From positions 21,121 to 85,120 of the forward strand of contig QKCN01000084.1 in the NCBI GenBank assembly GCA_003245675.1: a DNA stretch of 64,000 bases. The letters run 5' to 3'. This DNA comes from Bacteriovoracaceae bacterium (GTDB lineage: Bacteria; Bdellovibrionota; Bacteriovoracia; Bacteriovoracales; Bacteriovoracaceae). The notes below the pieces were generated by a model, which saw only the letters and a list, made by a program, of their open reading frames with translations, was not told the DNA's origin and did no database searches. The position numbers and the translations under genes are program-made. Below, piece after piece: positions 1-8,503 of this stretch. How positions within the stretch are numbered: position 1 is the first letter of the stretch; each line of letters starts with the position of its first letter.

Positions 1-282
1 CACTTCTTTAGCCTTACCAAGGCCAAATCCGATGCGTCCTTTTTTATCTCCGGCAACAATAAGAGCTGCAAAAGAGAAACGACGTCCACCCTTAACAACC
101 TTTGCTACACGGTTAATTGCAACAACTCTTTCTTCAAGCTCTACAAGAGGAGCGTCTGCCTTAGGGGCACGAGCACCACCGGCTTTGCGAGGAGCTTTCT
201 TCTTAGAACTTTTATCAGAAGCTTCTTTATTGTCTTCAGCTTGAGCTACAACTACTTCTTCATTTTTTGTTTCTTCACTCAT
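1..282 (-). CDS. rpsE: 30S ribosomal protein S5, partial (C-terminus beyond window edge)
   Basis: Only the first 94 codons are inside the window; the gene runs off the left edge. The conserved S5 RNA-binding region is visible near the edge ([20 protein letters not shown], then FGLGKAKEV). The first 45 or so residues are a non-conserved, charged extension (acidic, then Lys/Pro/Ala-rich) not found in short S5 proteins. S5 sits in the small-subunit body and helps decoding accuracy. It is the last gene seen of the S10/spc cluster, 17 bases after rplR. Confidence 0.93.
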   Translation of the reverse strand, partial: MSEETKNEEVVVAQAEDNKEASDKSSKKKAPRKAGGARAPKADAPLVELEERVVAINRVAKVVKGGRRFSFAALIVAGDKKGRIGFGLGKAKEV

Positions 283-299
283 TTCAACCCTACCTATTA

Positions 300-674
300 T
301 TAAACCTGAATTCCGCCAGCACGAATGCTATCAGCAACTGTCGCCATTACCGCAGCATAAATGTTTCCATTGCGATCAAAAACCGCAGTTGTAACATTAC
401 GCTCTTTCAACTTGCTAGCAACCGCTGCACCAACTTTTTCTGCGGCAGCTTTATTGTTGCCTTCTGCCACTTTATTCTTTCCAAAAGTTTGAACAGAAAA
501 TAGGGTTTTATTAGCAGCATCGTCGATAACTTGCACCTGAAGACATTTATTTGTTTTAATAGCGCAAATACGAGGTCTTTCTGCAGTCCCTACAATCTTA
601 CTACGGATAGTAAGTTTTCTTCTATCTTGTTTTCTTCTTCTTTCATTAAGAACTTTTCCAAATATCTTTCTCAT
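300..674 (-). CDS. rplR: 50S ribosomal protein L18
   Basis: This 124-residue protein has the usual L18 length. It carries the basic N-terminus ([20 protein letters not shown]), the RPRI segment and the C-terminal DRNG..Y.....[10 protein letters not shown] block. L18 binds 5S rRNA with L5 and L25 in the central protuberance. It lies between rplF and rpsE, the standard spc operon order, with only 13 bases to rplF. Confidence 0.96.
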   Translation of the reverse strand: MRKIFGKVLNERRRKQDRRKLTIRSKIVGTAERPRICAIKTNKCLQVQVIDDAANKTLFSVQTFGKNKVAEGNNKAAAEKVGAAVASKLKERNVTTAVFDRNGNIYAAVMATVADSIRAGGIQV

Positions 675-687
675 AACAGCCTACCTA

Positions 688-1221
688 CTATTTACCTGTC
701 TTACCAGCTTTACGAATAATAACTTCATCAGAGTATTTAACACCTTTACCCTTGTAGGGCTCTGGTGGTCTGAAGCTACGTACTTTTGCAGCAACAAATC
801 CAACGAGTTCTTTATTACAGCCAGAAAGCTCAATTTTATTTTGCTGAACCTTTGCAGAAATTCCTTCTGGCAGAGGGTACTCAATAGGATGAGAGTAACC
901 AAGATTCAAAACAAGATTATTACCACTTACTTGTGCTTTATAACCAACACCATTAAGTTCAAGTGTGCGAGTAAAGCCATCAGTTACACCAGTTACCATG
1001 TTATTCAACAAAGTTCTAGCCATCCCCCACAATCCACGATTTTTCAATGAATCATCACAAGGAGTAACAATCAATGCTTTCTCTTCTTTTTTAATTTCTA
1101 CACCCTGACAAAAAGTATATTCCAATTGTCCTTTAGGTCCCTTTACAGAAACGTTTAGCCCATTAACTTGAACATCTACTTTCTCAGGAATTTGAACGGG
1201 TTTCTTTCCAATACGAGACAT
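688..1221 (-). CDS. rplF: 50S ribosomal protein L6
   Basis: The 177-residue product begins MSRIGKKPVQIPEKVDV, the canonical L6 start, so the ATG at 1221 is preferred over an in-frame TTG two codons upstream. The C-terminal hallmark RPPEPYKGKGVKYSDE is present. L6 binds 23S rRNA near the factor-binding site. The gap to rpsH is only 9 bases, which suggests translational coupling within the spc operon. Confidence 0.96.
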   Translation of the reverse strand: MSRIGKKPVQIPEKVDVQVNGLNVSVKGPKGQLEYTFCQGVEIKKEEKALIVTPCDDSLKNRGLWGMARTLLNNMVTGVTDGFTRTLELNGVGYKAQVSGNNLVLNLGYSHPIEYPLPEGISAKVQQNKIELSGCNKELVGFVAAKVRSFRPPEPYKGKGVKYSDEVIIRKAGKTGK

Positions 1222-1230
1222 AATCAACTC

Positions 1231-1614
1231 CTACCAAATGTTACAAAGAATTTCTCCTCCAACCTTGAATTCTTTCGCCTTACGAGAGGAAAGGACTCCT
1301 TTGGAGGTAGAGATAACGGAAATACCCAAACCTGAAATAACTTTAGGTAATTCGCCATAGCCTTTATAAACGCGCAAACCAGGAGTTGAAACTCTCTTTA
1401 AACCTTGGATCGCACCTTCTTTCAAAGCAATTTTAATATTAATATTAGAAGGACTTTTTGCCACAATTTTGAAAGAACGGATATAACCTTCATCTTTCAA
1501 TACACGACAAATATTCGCCTTAATCTTACTTGCGGGAATCTCCACTTTATCGTGGCCTGCCATAATGGCATTTCTAATTCTCGTCAAAAAATCTGCAATA
1601 GGATCAGTCATCAT
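1231..1614 (-). CDS. rpsH: 30S ribosomal protein S8
   Basis: The 127-residue product starts MTDPIADFLTRIRNA and ends with the typical GGEILCNIW tail. S8 binds helix 21 of 16S rRNA and is the classical spc operon autoregulator in E. coli; no regulatory site was identified here. Two adjacent ATG codons (1614 and 1611) are possible. A GGGAG element lies 6 bases before the first, so 1614 is used, but the family consensus fits either. Confidence 0.96.
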   Translation of the reverse strand: MMTDPIADFLTRIRNAIMAGHDKVEIPASKIKANICRVLKDEGYIRSFKIVAKSPSNINIKIALKEGAIQGLKRVSTPGLRVYKGYGELPKVISGLGISVISTSKGVLSSRKAKEFKVGGEILCNIW

Positions 1615-1639
1615 AATAAACTCCCAAACTCAACAAATA

Positions 1640-1945
1640 CTACCAACTAGCCTTGGTAACACCGGGTAAATACCCTTTCAACGCCAACTCTCTAAATTTG
1701 ATTCTAGAAAGACCAAATTTTCTATACACTCCTCTCGCTCGACCTGTCAGTACGCAACGAACAACTTGACGACAAGGAACAGAATTACGAGGAAGCTTTT
1801 GAAGTTTAGTTCGAGCCTCGTCTCTTTCTTCATCTGAGAGATTCATATCAATTGCTTTTTTCTTTAGATCTGCTCTTTTTGTATTATACTTTTGAGCAAG
1901 TCTTTTTCTTTTTTCATTTCTTTGCATTACACTAATTTTAGCCAT
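1640..1945 (-). CDS. rpsN: 30S ribosomal protein S14, zinc-free long form
   Basis: At 101 residues, with the [14 protein letters not shown] segment but without the paired CxxC motifs of the short zinc form, this is the long zinc-independent (C-minus) type of S14. The C-terminus [11 protein letters not shown] is diagnostic. S14 assembles late into the 30S head. It lies between rplE and rpsH as in most spc operons. Confidence 0.95.
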   Translation of the reverse strand: MAKISVMQRNEKRKRLAQKYNTKRADLKKKAIDMNLSDEERDEARTKLQKLPRNSVPCRQVVRCVLTGRARGVYRKFGLSRIKFRELALKGYLPGVTKASW

Positions 1946-1973
1946 AAATCACCTTCTCTATTTAACTAATCAA

Positions 1974-2516
1974 TTACTTTTCTCTGAAAGGCATACCCAA
2001 AAGTTTCAACAACTCTCTACCTTCCTCATTCGTTTTTGCCGTAGTTACGAAAGTAATTCCCATACCACGAACTTTGTCAATTTTGTCATAGTTGATTTCA
2101 GGGAAGATGATCTGCTCTTTAATGCCCATAGTGTAATTTCCACGACCATCGAAACCTTTAGGACTTACGCCCTTGAAGTCACGAACACGAGGCAATGTAA
2201 AATTAATGAGACGATCAATGAACTCATACATTCTATTTCCACGAAGTGTTACGCAAGCGCCAAGTGCCTGTCCTTCACGAAGTTTAAAAGATGCGATTGA
2301 GTTACGTGCTCTGGCAATAACAGGTTTTTGACCTGTGATAGCAGCCAAATCAGCAGCAATACTCTCTACAACTTTTCCATCCTGAACACAGTCACGAGTA
2401 ACACAGTTTACTACAAGCTTTTCAAGCTTCGGTACTTGCATCACATTCTTATAGGAAAACTTCTCCTTCAACTGAGACTTTACTTCCTTTTCATATTTTT
2501 CTTTAGCTAGTGACAT
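1974..2516 (-). CDS. rplE: 50S ribosomal protein L5
   Basis: The 180-residue product has the L5 motifs [41 protein letters not shown] and [18 protein letters not shown]5 binds 5S rRNA and forms a bridge to the 30S subunit. It follows rplX by 23 bases. Nothing unusual was seen. Confidence 0.96.
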   Translation of the reverse strand: MSLAKEKYEKEVKSQLKEKFSYKNVMQVPKLEKLVVNCVTRDCVQDGKVVESIAADLAAITGQKPVIARARNSIASFKLREGQALGACVTLRGNRMYEFIDRLINFTLPRVRDFKGVSPKGFDGRGNYTMGIKEQIIFPEINYDKIDKVRGMGITFVTTAKTNEEGRELLKLLGMPFREK

Positions 2517-2539
2517 AACAACCTCTATTTACAATCTAA

Positions 2540-2851
2540 TTAAGATAAAACGCTTCCACATTTCACTGCGACACGAACATTTTTTCCGTCACGCTTTTCA
2601 ATTTTTACTCTAGTAGCTCCGCCAGTCTTAGGACTAACAATCGCAATATTACTAATGTTAAGTGGTGATTCTACATCAACAATTCCACCATTAGGATTTT
2701 GCTGAGTAGGACGCAATGCCTTCTTAACCTTATTTACGCCTTCAACTACAACTTTATTGTTTTTGCGATCAATTTTAAGAAGTTTCCCTTTACGGCCCTT
2801 ATCTTTTCCTGCAATCACAATTACTTCATCATTAAGTTTTAACTTTTCCAT
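2540..2851 (-). CDS. rplX: 50S ribosomal protein L24
   Basis: The 103-residue protein opens with a KOW-type segment (LKLNDEVIVIAGKDKGRKGK) typical of L24, an early assembly initiator that binds domain I of 23S rRNA. The middle VEGVNKVKKALRPTQQNPNGG is also family-typical. It lies between rplN and rplE in the conserved order. Confidence 0.95.
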   Translation of the reverse strand: MEKLKLNDEVIVIAGKDKGRKGKLLKIDRKNNKVVVEGVNKVKKALRPTQQNPNGGIVDVESPLNISNIAIVSPKTGGATRVKIEKRDGKNVRVAVKCGSVLS

Positions 2852-2866
2852 AACAACACCTAACCC

Positions 2867-3235
2867 TTAAAGAACTTCTGGCGCCAAAGAACAAATCTTG
2901 GTGAAGTTTTTATTTCTCAGCTCTCTAGCTACTGGTCCAAAAATACGTGTTCCAATAGGCTCCATAGAGTTGGAAAGTAAAACCACGCTATTTTCGTCAA
3001 AGTTGATGTAAGTTCCATCTTCTCTGCGAACAGGAAATTTTGTTCTTACGATAACAGCTTTTTTAACATCACCTTTTTTAACTTTTCCACCAGGAATTGC
3101 TTCTTTGATAGCAACAACGATGATATCGCCCAAAAGAGCACTCATACGCTTAGAACCACCAAGAACTTTCACACACTGAACTTTTCTCGCTCCAGAATTA
3201 TCAGCAACAGTTAAATTAGTCTCCATCTGAATCAT
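2867..3235 (-). CDS. rplN: 50S ribosomal protein L14
   Basis: The 122-residue protein begins [19 protein letters not shown] and ends with FGPVARELR...[10 protein letters not shown], matching L14 along its length. L14 lies at the subunit interface and contacts 16S rRNA helix 14. The start at 3235 is the only ATG giving the family N-terminus. Confidence 0.97.
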   Translation of the reverse strand: MIQMETNLTVADNSGARKVQCVKVLGGSKRMSALLGDIIVVAIKEAIPGGKVKKGDVKKAVIVRTKFPVRREDGTYINFDENSVVLLSNSMEPIGTRIFGPVARELRNKNFTKICSLAPEVL

Positions 3236-3261
3236 GGTAAACCCCGCTTCCGCTCAATCAA

Positions 3262-3519
3262 TTAATTATTTTCAATAGACAAAAGCGCCCAGCGCTTAAG
3301 TCTTGATAATGGTTTGGACTCGATAATCGTTACACGATCTCCAATCTTAGCCGTATTATTCTCATCATGTGCGTGGTATTTTTTGCGGCTAGATACGTAC
3401 TTCTCATACAAAGAATGCTTATATCTTCTCACCACATTCACAACAATAGTCTTATCAGACTTGTTGCTTACCACTGTCCCACTTAACTTCCTCTTTGATT
3501 TTTTTTGGCTCTCGCTCAT
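3262..3519 (-). CDS. rpsQ: 30S ribosomal protein S17
   Basis: The 85-residue OB-fold protein has the S17 signature KLSGTVVSNKSDKTIVVNV, then H..Y.KY....KY.AHDE and GDRVTIIESKPLSRLKRW. S17 is a primary 16S rRNA binder important for early 30S assembly. It lies between rpmC and rplN in the standard S10-to-spc order. Confidence 0.96.
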   Translation of the reverse strand: MSESQKKSKRKLSGTVVSNKSDKTIVVNVVRRYKHSLYEKYVSSRKKYHAHDENNTAKIGDRVTIIESKPLSRLKRWALLSIENN

Positions 3520-3556
3520 ACCGCACTCACTTTGTTCTCAGCAAAACGCTAAACTA

Positions 3557-3751
3557 TTATTTTCTGTTCTTTTCACTTAATACTGTAAGAAGACGTGCAA
3601 TATCTTTCTTATTCTCCGTCAACTTGTGAGTTTCCTTTAAAGTAGTAGTCACTTTAGTCATACGGAGATCATGAGTAGAAAGTCTCAACTCATTGATCTT
3701 TGCACGAATGGCGTTTTCATCCATATCACGAACTTCATTCATCTTTAGCAT
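3557..3751 (-). CDS. rpmC: 50S ribosomal protein L29
   Basis: The 64-residue helical protein has the pattern LKMNEVRDMD, then ELRLSTHDLRM and KKDIARLLTVLSE. It is placed between rplP and rpsQ as expected. The ATG at 3751 follows an AGAGG element by 6 bases and is chosen over an in-frame TTG at 3757. L29 sits by the polypeptide exit tunnel near the trigger-factor docking site. Confidence 0.93.
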   Translation of the reverse strand: MLKMNEVRDMDENAIRAKINELRLSTHDLRMTKVTTTLKETHKLTENKKDIARLLTVLSEKNRK

Positions 3752-3814
3752 ATTCAACCTCTATATATTAAAAACAGCCTTATATAAACTTACACTACTC
3801 GAAAGTCCAGACTA

Positions 3815-4225
3815 TTATTGTTCCTTTGAAATAATTTTAGTCTTCATAGGTAGTTTATATTTAGCCAAACGAAGGGCGCTTAAACATACATCTTTTGTAA
3901 GACCACCAATTTCAAACATAATACGGCCAGGCTTCACAACAGCAACCCATTGCTCTGGAGAACCTTTCCCTTTACCCATACGAACCTCTGCAGGCTTCTT
4001 AGTTAGGGGCTTATCAGGAAAAACCTTAACCCAAACACGTCCACCCCTCTTGGATTCACGAGAAATCGCAATACGGGCCGCTTCGATTTGACGGTTAGTA
4101 ACAAATCCGCACTCAAGAGCTTGAAGACCATACTCGCCAAAAGTCAATGTATTCCCACGACTTGCAGCTCCAGTCATTCTTCCCTTAAATACTTTTCTCC
4201 ACTTTACTCTTTTGGGACTCAACAT
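3815..4225 (-). CDS. rplP: 50S ribosomal protein L16
   Basis: The 136-residue product begins [19 protein letters not shown] and contains [20 protein letters not shown] and [19 protein letters not shown], which are diagnostic for L16. L16 organises the A-site region of the 50S subunit. It lies 23 bases downstream of rpsC. Confidence 0.97.
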   Translation of the reverse strand: MLSPKRVKWRKVFKGRMTGAASRGNTLTFGEYGLQALECGFVTNRQIEAARIAISRESKRGGRVWVKVFPDKPLTKKPAEVRMGKGKGSPEQWVAVVKPGRIMFEIGGLTKDVCLSALRLAKYKLPMKTKIISKEQ

Positions 4226-4248
4226 AAGAACCTCTATCTAAAAAAAAA

Positions 4249-4875
4249 TTATTTATAAATCTCGCCTTTATAAACCCAAACTTTAACACCAATCTTACCG
4301 AAAGTTGTCATAGCCTCAGCTGTAGCGTAGTCAATATCTGCACGAAGAGTATGGAGAGGAACTTTACGCTCTGCATATCCTTCAGTTCTTGCCATATCAG
4401 CTCCACCAAGACGACCAGAACACTTGACTTTCATTCCTTTAACTCCAGAACGGAAAGCCGATGCCATCACTTTTTTCATCGCACGACGGAAAGCCACACG
4501 TTTTTCAAGTTGTTGAGCAATATTTTCTGCAATAAGCTTTGCTTCAGCATCAGGTCTCTTCACTTCTGCAATATTAAAAAGAACTGTTCCATCAACCATT
4601 TTATTAAGGTCAAGACGGATTTTATCGATCCCTGCACCTTTTTTACCAATGGCAACACCAGGCTTAGCAGTATGGACAACGACTTTTACCTGATCACTTG
4701 TACGAACAATATCAATCTTTGCAACTGAAGCACTTTTCAATTCTCTTTCGATGTATTCACGAACTCGAAGATCTTGTTGCAAAATAGTTGCATAGTTGTC
4801 TTTAACATACCAATTAGAAGACCAACCCTTGATGTAACCTAATCTAAAACCGTGGGGATGTACTTTTTGTCCCAT
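4249..4875 (-). CDS. rpsC: 30S ribosomal protein S3
   Basis: The 208-residue protein starts MGQKVHPHGFRLGYIKGW. It contains a KH domain with the GKKGAGI loop at about residues 78-84 and the C-terminal GRLGGADMARTE block. The ATG at 4875 is preferred over a TTG two codons upstream because MGQK is the family start. S3 forms part of the mRNA entry helicase site on the 30S subunit. Confidence 0.96.
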   Translation of the reverse strand: MGQKVHPHGFRLGYIKGWSSNWYVKDNYATILQQDLRVREYIERELKSASVAKIDIVRTSDQVKVVVHTAKPGVAIGKKGAGIDKIRLDLNKMVDGTVLFNIAEVKRPDAEAKLIAENIAQQLEKRVAFRRAMKKVMASAFRSGVKGMKVKCSGRLGGADMARTEGYAERKVPLHTLRADIDYATAEAMTTFGKIGVKVWVYKGEIYK

Positions 4876-4886
4876 TGTCAACCACC

Positions 4887-5222
4887 TTATTTTTCTTTCA
4901 ACTCAATTGTGACTTTACTTGTACGCTTGCGAATTCTAAAAGCGCGCCCCTGAGCTCTTGGCATAATTCTCTTAAGAGTTGGGCCTTCATCTGTAAAGAT
5001 GCGGCTCACAACCAAATTATCCAAGTCGTATTTTTCTGCTTCAGAAGCAATTGCCAAACCACTATTAATTAGCTTGGATAGTACAATCGCAATTTCTCTT
5101 TTTTCACAAAAACGTAAAAGATTCAACGCATCCTCGGCTCTTTTATTGCGGATCAAGTCACAGACCTGACGCACTTTGCGAGGAGCGATGCCAACATTGT
5201 TATTTTTCACTAAAATCGCCAT
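4887..5222 (-). CDS. rplV: 50S ribosomal protein L22
   Basis: The 111-residue protein has the NVGIAPRKVRQVCDLIRNK helix and the C-terminal RIMPRAQGRAFRIRKRTSKV beta-hairpin that lines the exit tunnel. The hairpin shows no obvious deletion of the type linked to macrolide resistance. It lies between rpsS and rpsC. Confidence 0.96.
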   Translation of the reverse strand: MAILVKNNNVGIAPRKVRQVCDLIRNKRAEDALNLLRFCEKREIAIVLSKLINSGLAIASEAEKYDLDNLVVSRIFTDEGPTLKRIMPRAQGRAFRIRKRTSKVTIELKEK

Positions 5223-5239
5223 ATCACACCTACCAGCTT

Positions 5240-5521
5240 TTATCTCTTGCTCTTCTTATCAGCGCCGTGACCATAAAAAGTTCTGGTCAAAGCAAACTCA
5301 CCAAACTTATGTCCAACCATATTATCTGTAATATAAATTGGAATAAACTTCTTGCCGTTATGCACAGCAAAGGTAAGTCCGATAAACTCAGGAACAATCA
5401 TCGATCTTCTTGACCAAGTTTTAATAACCTTAGAAGAAGCGTTCTTGTCACCAGCAAGAGCTTGAGCTTTTTTCATCAAATAATCATCTACAAAAGGACC
5501 TTTCTTAATAGAACGTGCCAT
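5240..5521 (-). CDS. rpsS: 30S ribosomal protein S19
   Basis: The 93-residue protein begins [18 protein letters not shown] and contains [20 protein letters not shown] and [19 protein letters not shown], a clear S19. The ATG at 5521 gives the canonical N-terminus; an upstream GTG at 5524 is discarded. S19 pairs with S13 in the 30S head and contacts the 50S subunit. Confidence 0.96.
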   Translation of the reverse strand: MARSIKKGPFVDDYLMKKAQALAGDKNASSKVIKTWSRRSMIVPEFIGLTFAVHNGKKFIPIYITDNMVGHKFGEFALTRTFYGHGADKKSKR

Positions 5522-5534
5522 CACTAGCTCCTAA

Positions 5535-6353
5535 TTACTTTCTTCTCTTAACAATAAAACAATCAGTTCTCTTATTTCTACGAGTCTTATAACCTCTGGT
5601 AGGTTTACCCCATGGAGTCACAGGATGACGACCACCAGATGTACGACCTTCACCACCACCAAGTGGGTGATCCACTGGGTTCATAGCAACACCACGAACC
5701 GATGGACGAATACCACGATGACGATTTTTACCAGCCTTACCAATCACAAGATTTTCGTGCTCAAGATTACCAACTTGACCAATAGTTGCTCTACAAACTG
5801 CTTTAACTTTTCTCAACTCTCCAGATGGAAGACGAAGAAGAGCATAATCACCTTCTTTCGCCATAAGCTGAGCATAACTTCCAGCTGAACGAGCTAATTG
5901 TCCACCCGCTTTAGGGTGAAGTTCAACATTGTGAACAAGCTGACCAACAGGAATGTCTTTCAACAATTTAGAGTTTCCAACTTTAATATCTGCATTTTCA
6001 GAAGCAACAACAGTGTCACCAACTTGCAAGCCGTGTGGAGCAAGAATGTATTTCTTTTCTCCGTCTAGGTAGCAAAGAAGTGCAATGTTACATGTTCTAT
6101 TGGGATCATACTCAATAGATTTAACAACAGCAGGTACTTCCAACTTATTACGTTTGAAATCAATAATACGATATTTTTGCTTTGCCCCACCACCTTGATG
6201 TCTAGTAGTGATGCGCCCGTCATTATTTCTTCCCGCATTCTTTTTCTTAGGGGCCAACAAAGACTTTTCTGGCTTAACACGACAAGTCTCTCCAGAGACA
6301 TTTGTCATTTGTCTTACCGCAGGTGATGTTGGCTTAAATTTTCTAATACTCAT
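5535..6353 (-). CDS. rplB: 50S ribosomal protein L2
   Basis: The 272-residue protein shows the [20 protein letters not shown] segment, [20 protein letters not shown], and the peptidyl-transferase-centre loop [20 protein letters not shown] with its conserved His. L2 is needed for subunit association and peptidyl transfer. It is followed 13 bases later by rpsS. Confidence 0.97.
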   Translation of the reverse strand: MSIRKFKPTSPAVRQMTNVSGETCRVKPEKSLLAPKKKNAGRNNDGRITTRHQGGGAKQKYRIIDFKRNKLEVPAVVKSIEYDPNRTCNIALLCYLDGEKKYILAPHGLQVGDTVVASENADIKVGNSKLLKDIPVGQLVHNVELHPKAGGQLARSAGSYAQLMAKEGDYALLRLPSGELRKVKAVCRATIGQVGNLEHENLVIGKAGKNRHRGIRPSVRGVAMNPVDHPLGGGEGRTSGGRHPVTPWGKPTRGYKTRRNKRTDCFIVKRRK

Positions 6354-6376
6354 AACGCCCTCGATTCAACTTCTAA

Positions 6377-6667
6377 CTATAAACCTTTATAAAACTCAAT
6401 CTTCTGACCTTGCTCAGTTTGAACATAAGCCTTCTTCACTGCTGGAGTCTTTTTGGTATTACGACCAATACGCTTCATTTTCCCAGGAGTAACACTTGTC
6501 CAAACTTTTGCAACTTTAACATCAAAAAGAGTCTCAACTGCTTCTCTGATTTGATGCTTAGTCGCTCTCGTATCAACAACAAAACCATAACGATTATGTG
6601 TTTCTGTTTCTTGAGTAGACTTTTCTGTCAAAAGAGGTTTTTTGATGATTCTTTCAATAGTCAACAT
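6377..6667 (-). CDS. rplW: 50S ribosomal protein L23
   Basis: The 96-residue protein opens IIKKPLLTEKSTQETE and carries YGFVVDTRATKHQIREAVE, standard for L23. L23 is the exit-tunnel docking site for trigger factor and SRP. Its start is separated from the rplD stop by a single base, which suggests translational coupling. Confidence 0.95.
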   Translation of the reverse strand: MLTIERIIKKPLLTEKSTQETETHNRYGFVVDTRATKHQIREAVETLFDVKVAKVWTSVTPGKMKRIGRNTKKTPAVKKAYVQTEQGQKIEFYKGL

Positions 6668-6668
6668 A

Positions 6669-7286
6669 CTACACCAACCTTTTCAACAATGTTTCCAAAG
6701 CTGCTTTTTCGATAACAAGGTTTTCGAATTTTACTGCTTCATACACACTAAATCCCTCAACACCCATTGCTTTAGCGCGAGCGATATTCTTTGTTGCTCT
6801 AATAACAAGAGCATTTTTGTCTTCAGCAACAAGCAAAGCTGGCAAAAGATTTTTTCCGCTCAACGCATTGAACATCTCTTTTGTTTTCCCTGTTGTTTCA
6901 AATTTTTCAACAACAGTTAATTTTCCACTTTGAAGCTTGTCTGCAATGATAGCTTGGATAGCTTTTTTCATTACAGTTTTGTTTACTTTTTGTTCATAGT
7001 TTCTAGGCTTTGGTCCGTGTGCGCGTCCACCGCCAACCATAAGAGCTGAACGATTAGAACCTTGACGAGCATTACCAGTACCTTTTTGTTTGAAAGGCTT
7101 CTTTCCGCCGCCACTCACTTCAGACTTTGTCTTTGTACAAGCATTACCTTGACGACGACCAGCTAAAGTAGCTTTAACAACTTGATGAACAACAGGAACA
7201 TTAATTTCCTCAGCGCCTAAGCGAATATCGGTGTTCAGAGTTCCACTTTTTTCGAATTTTGAATTTAATACAGCTATTTCACTCAT
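6669..7286 (-). CDS. rplD: 50S ribosomal protein L4
   Basis: The 205-residue protein has the L4 tunnel loop, RRQGNACTKTKSEVSGGGKK and KQKGTGNARQGS, followed by GGGRAHGPKPRNY. The ATG at 7286 lies close after a GGGGTGG element and is preferred to a GTG at 7298. L4 autoregulates the S10 operon in gamma-proteobacteria; no E. coli-like S10 leader was recognised here. Confidence 0.95.
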   Translation of the reverse strand: MSEIAVLNSKFEKSGTLNTDIRLGAEEINVPVVHQVVKATLAGRRQGNACTKTKSEVSGGGKKPFKQKGTGNARQGSNRSALMVGGGRAHGPKPRNYEQKVNKTVMKKAIQAIIADKLQSGKLTVVEKFETTGKTKEMFNALSGKNLLPALLVAEDKNALVIRATKNIARAKAMGVEGFSVYEAVKFENLVIEKAALETLLKRLV

Positions 7287-7301
7287 TATCCACCCCACTC
7301 A

Positions 7302-7997
7302 CTATTGAGCTTTTTTGATTGCCGTAGAAATTCTAAGGAAACCATTTTTAGCTCCAGGAACAGAACCTTTGATAAGCATATAGCCATCTTTAAGATTTAA
7401 TTCCACGACTTTAAGATTTTGAACTGTAGTTTTTTCCATTCCCATATGACCAGGCATTTTCTTTTCAGCAAAAACGCGTGCAGGAGTTGCACGGTTACCG
7501 ATAGAACCAGGTCTTCTATGGAAGTGTGAACCATGTGCAGCAGGTCCACCACGGAAGTTAAACTTCTTCATAACACCTTGGAAGCCTTTACCTTTAGAGA
7601 TACCTGTGATGTCTACAATTGTATCTTTATTAAAAAGGTCTAAGGAAACTTCTTTACCAAGATTTTCAGAAGAAATAGCTTCGGCGACTTTAACCTCAGA
7701 AAGACGGACGAGACTTTTTTCAATGCTTGCTTTAGCCAAGTGACCTTGCATTGGCTTATTTACCAATTTAGGTCTCTTTTCATAGTAAGCTACTTGATAA
7801 GCTTCATAGCCATCTTTGTCTTGAGTTTTTACCTGTGCAATGTAGTTAGAAATAAGCTTAACGACTGTTACAGGAACTTGGTTGCCTTCATTATCGAAGA
7901 TCCTTGTCATTCCGGCTTTTACGCCAAAGAATGAAGGAAGAGCAACAGCGCCATTGGCGTCAGCTTGAACTTGATTTTCAGATGTGTTCTCTGCCAT
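7302..7997 (-). CDS. rplC: 50S ribosomal protein L3 with N-terminal extension
   Basis: The 231-residue protein has the L3 core from residue 24 on (FFGVKAGMTRIFDNEGNQVP) and the central loop GGPAAHGSHFHRRPGSIGNR, TPARVFAEKKMPGHMG. The first 23 residues are acidic/polar and absent from typical L3. The ATG at 7997 follows a strong GGAGG-type element (plus-strand CCTCC at 8001-8006), so the extension appears to be translated. Confidence 0.96.
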   Translation of the reverse strand: MAENTSENQVQADANGAVALPSFFGVKAGMTRIFDNEGNQVPVTVVKLISNYIAQVKTQDKDGYEAYQVAYYEKRPKLVNKPMQGHLAKASIEKSLVRLSEVKVAEAISSENLGKEVSLDLFNKDTIVDITGISKGKGFQGVMKKFNFRGGPAAHGSHFHRRPGSIGNRATPARVFAEKKMPGHMGMEKTTVQNLKVVELNLKDGYMLIKGSVPGAKNGFLRISTAIKKAQ

Positions 7998-8071
7998 TTT
8001 TCCTCCACAGCATCACCCCAAAATGAGGATGCATACATGGTTAATATTGAATGTAAAGTTTTGCAACTATA

Positions 8072-8380
8072 CTAGTACTTAATTTCGATGTCAACACCAA
8101 CAGACAAATCTAGCTTCATCAAGCTATCAATTGTTTGTTGAGTAGGATCAATAATGTCAACAAGACGCTTGTGAGTTCTCATTTCGAATTGCTCACGAGA
8201 AGTCTTATAAACGTGGGGTGAACGAATCACTGTGAAACGATTGATCTCTGTAGGCATAGGGATTGGACCAGCAACTCTGGCGCCAGTATTCCTAGCTGTT
8301 TGAACGATCTCGAGGACGGACTTGTCCAAAATTTGATAATCATACGCACGCAACTTGATTCTTAACCTATTAGTTTTCAT
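8072..8380 (-). CDS. rpsJ: 30S ribosomal protein S10
   Basis: The 102-residue protein ([53 protein letters not shown]) is S10, which also acts as NusE in antitermination with NusB. The ATG at 8380 lies 5 bases after GGAG; a GTG two codons upstream is rejected. It begins the S10 cluster and has its own promoter candidate upstream. Confidence 0.96.
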   Translation of the reverse strand: MKTNRLRIKLRAYDYQILDKSVLEIVQTARNTGARVAGPIPMPTEINRFTVIRSPHVYKTSREQFEMRTHKRLVDIIDPTQQTIDSLMKLDLSVGVDIEIKY

Positions 8381-8417
8381 TAACACTCCACTTCAACATG
8401 AAATTTCAAATTATCTG

Positions 8418-8446
8418 TTATTACGGCCCAACTTTGGCTTTGGCAA
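8418..8446 (-). promoter_or_regulatory. Candidate sigma70-type promoter of the S10 operon
   Basis: On the minus strand, TTGCCA (8441-8446) is followed by a 17-base spacer and TAATAA (8418-8423), about 40 bases before the rpsJ start codon. The surrounding 8381-8503 gap is T/A-rich and has no clear terminator behind fusA, so read-through from fusA is also possible. Confidence 0.5.
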
Positions 8447-8503
8447 CCCTTTTTTTCAACTTTTTAATTGACTATTTTACTTTTTTCACATTTTTTTGCT
8501 TTT

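Noticed and set aside
3693-4091. 132-codon plus-strand frame opposite rplP/rpmC
   Set aside because: Antisense shadow of conserved ribosomal protein genes.
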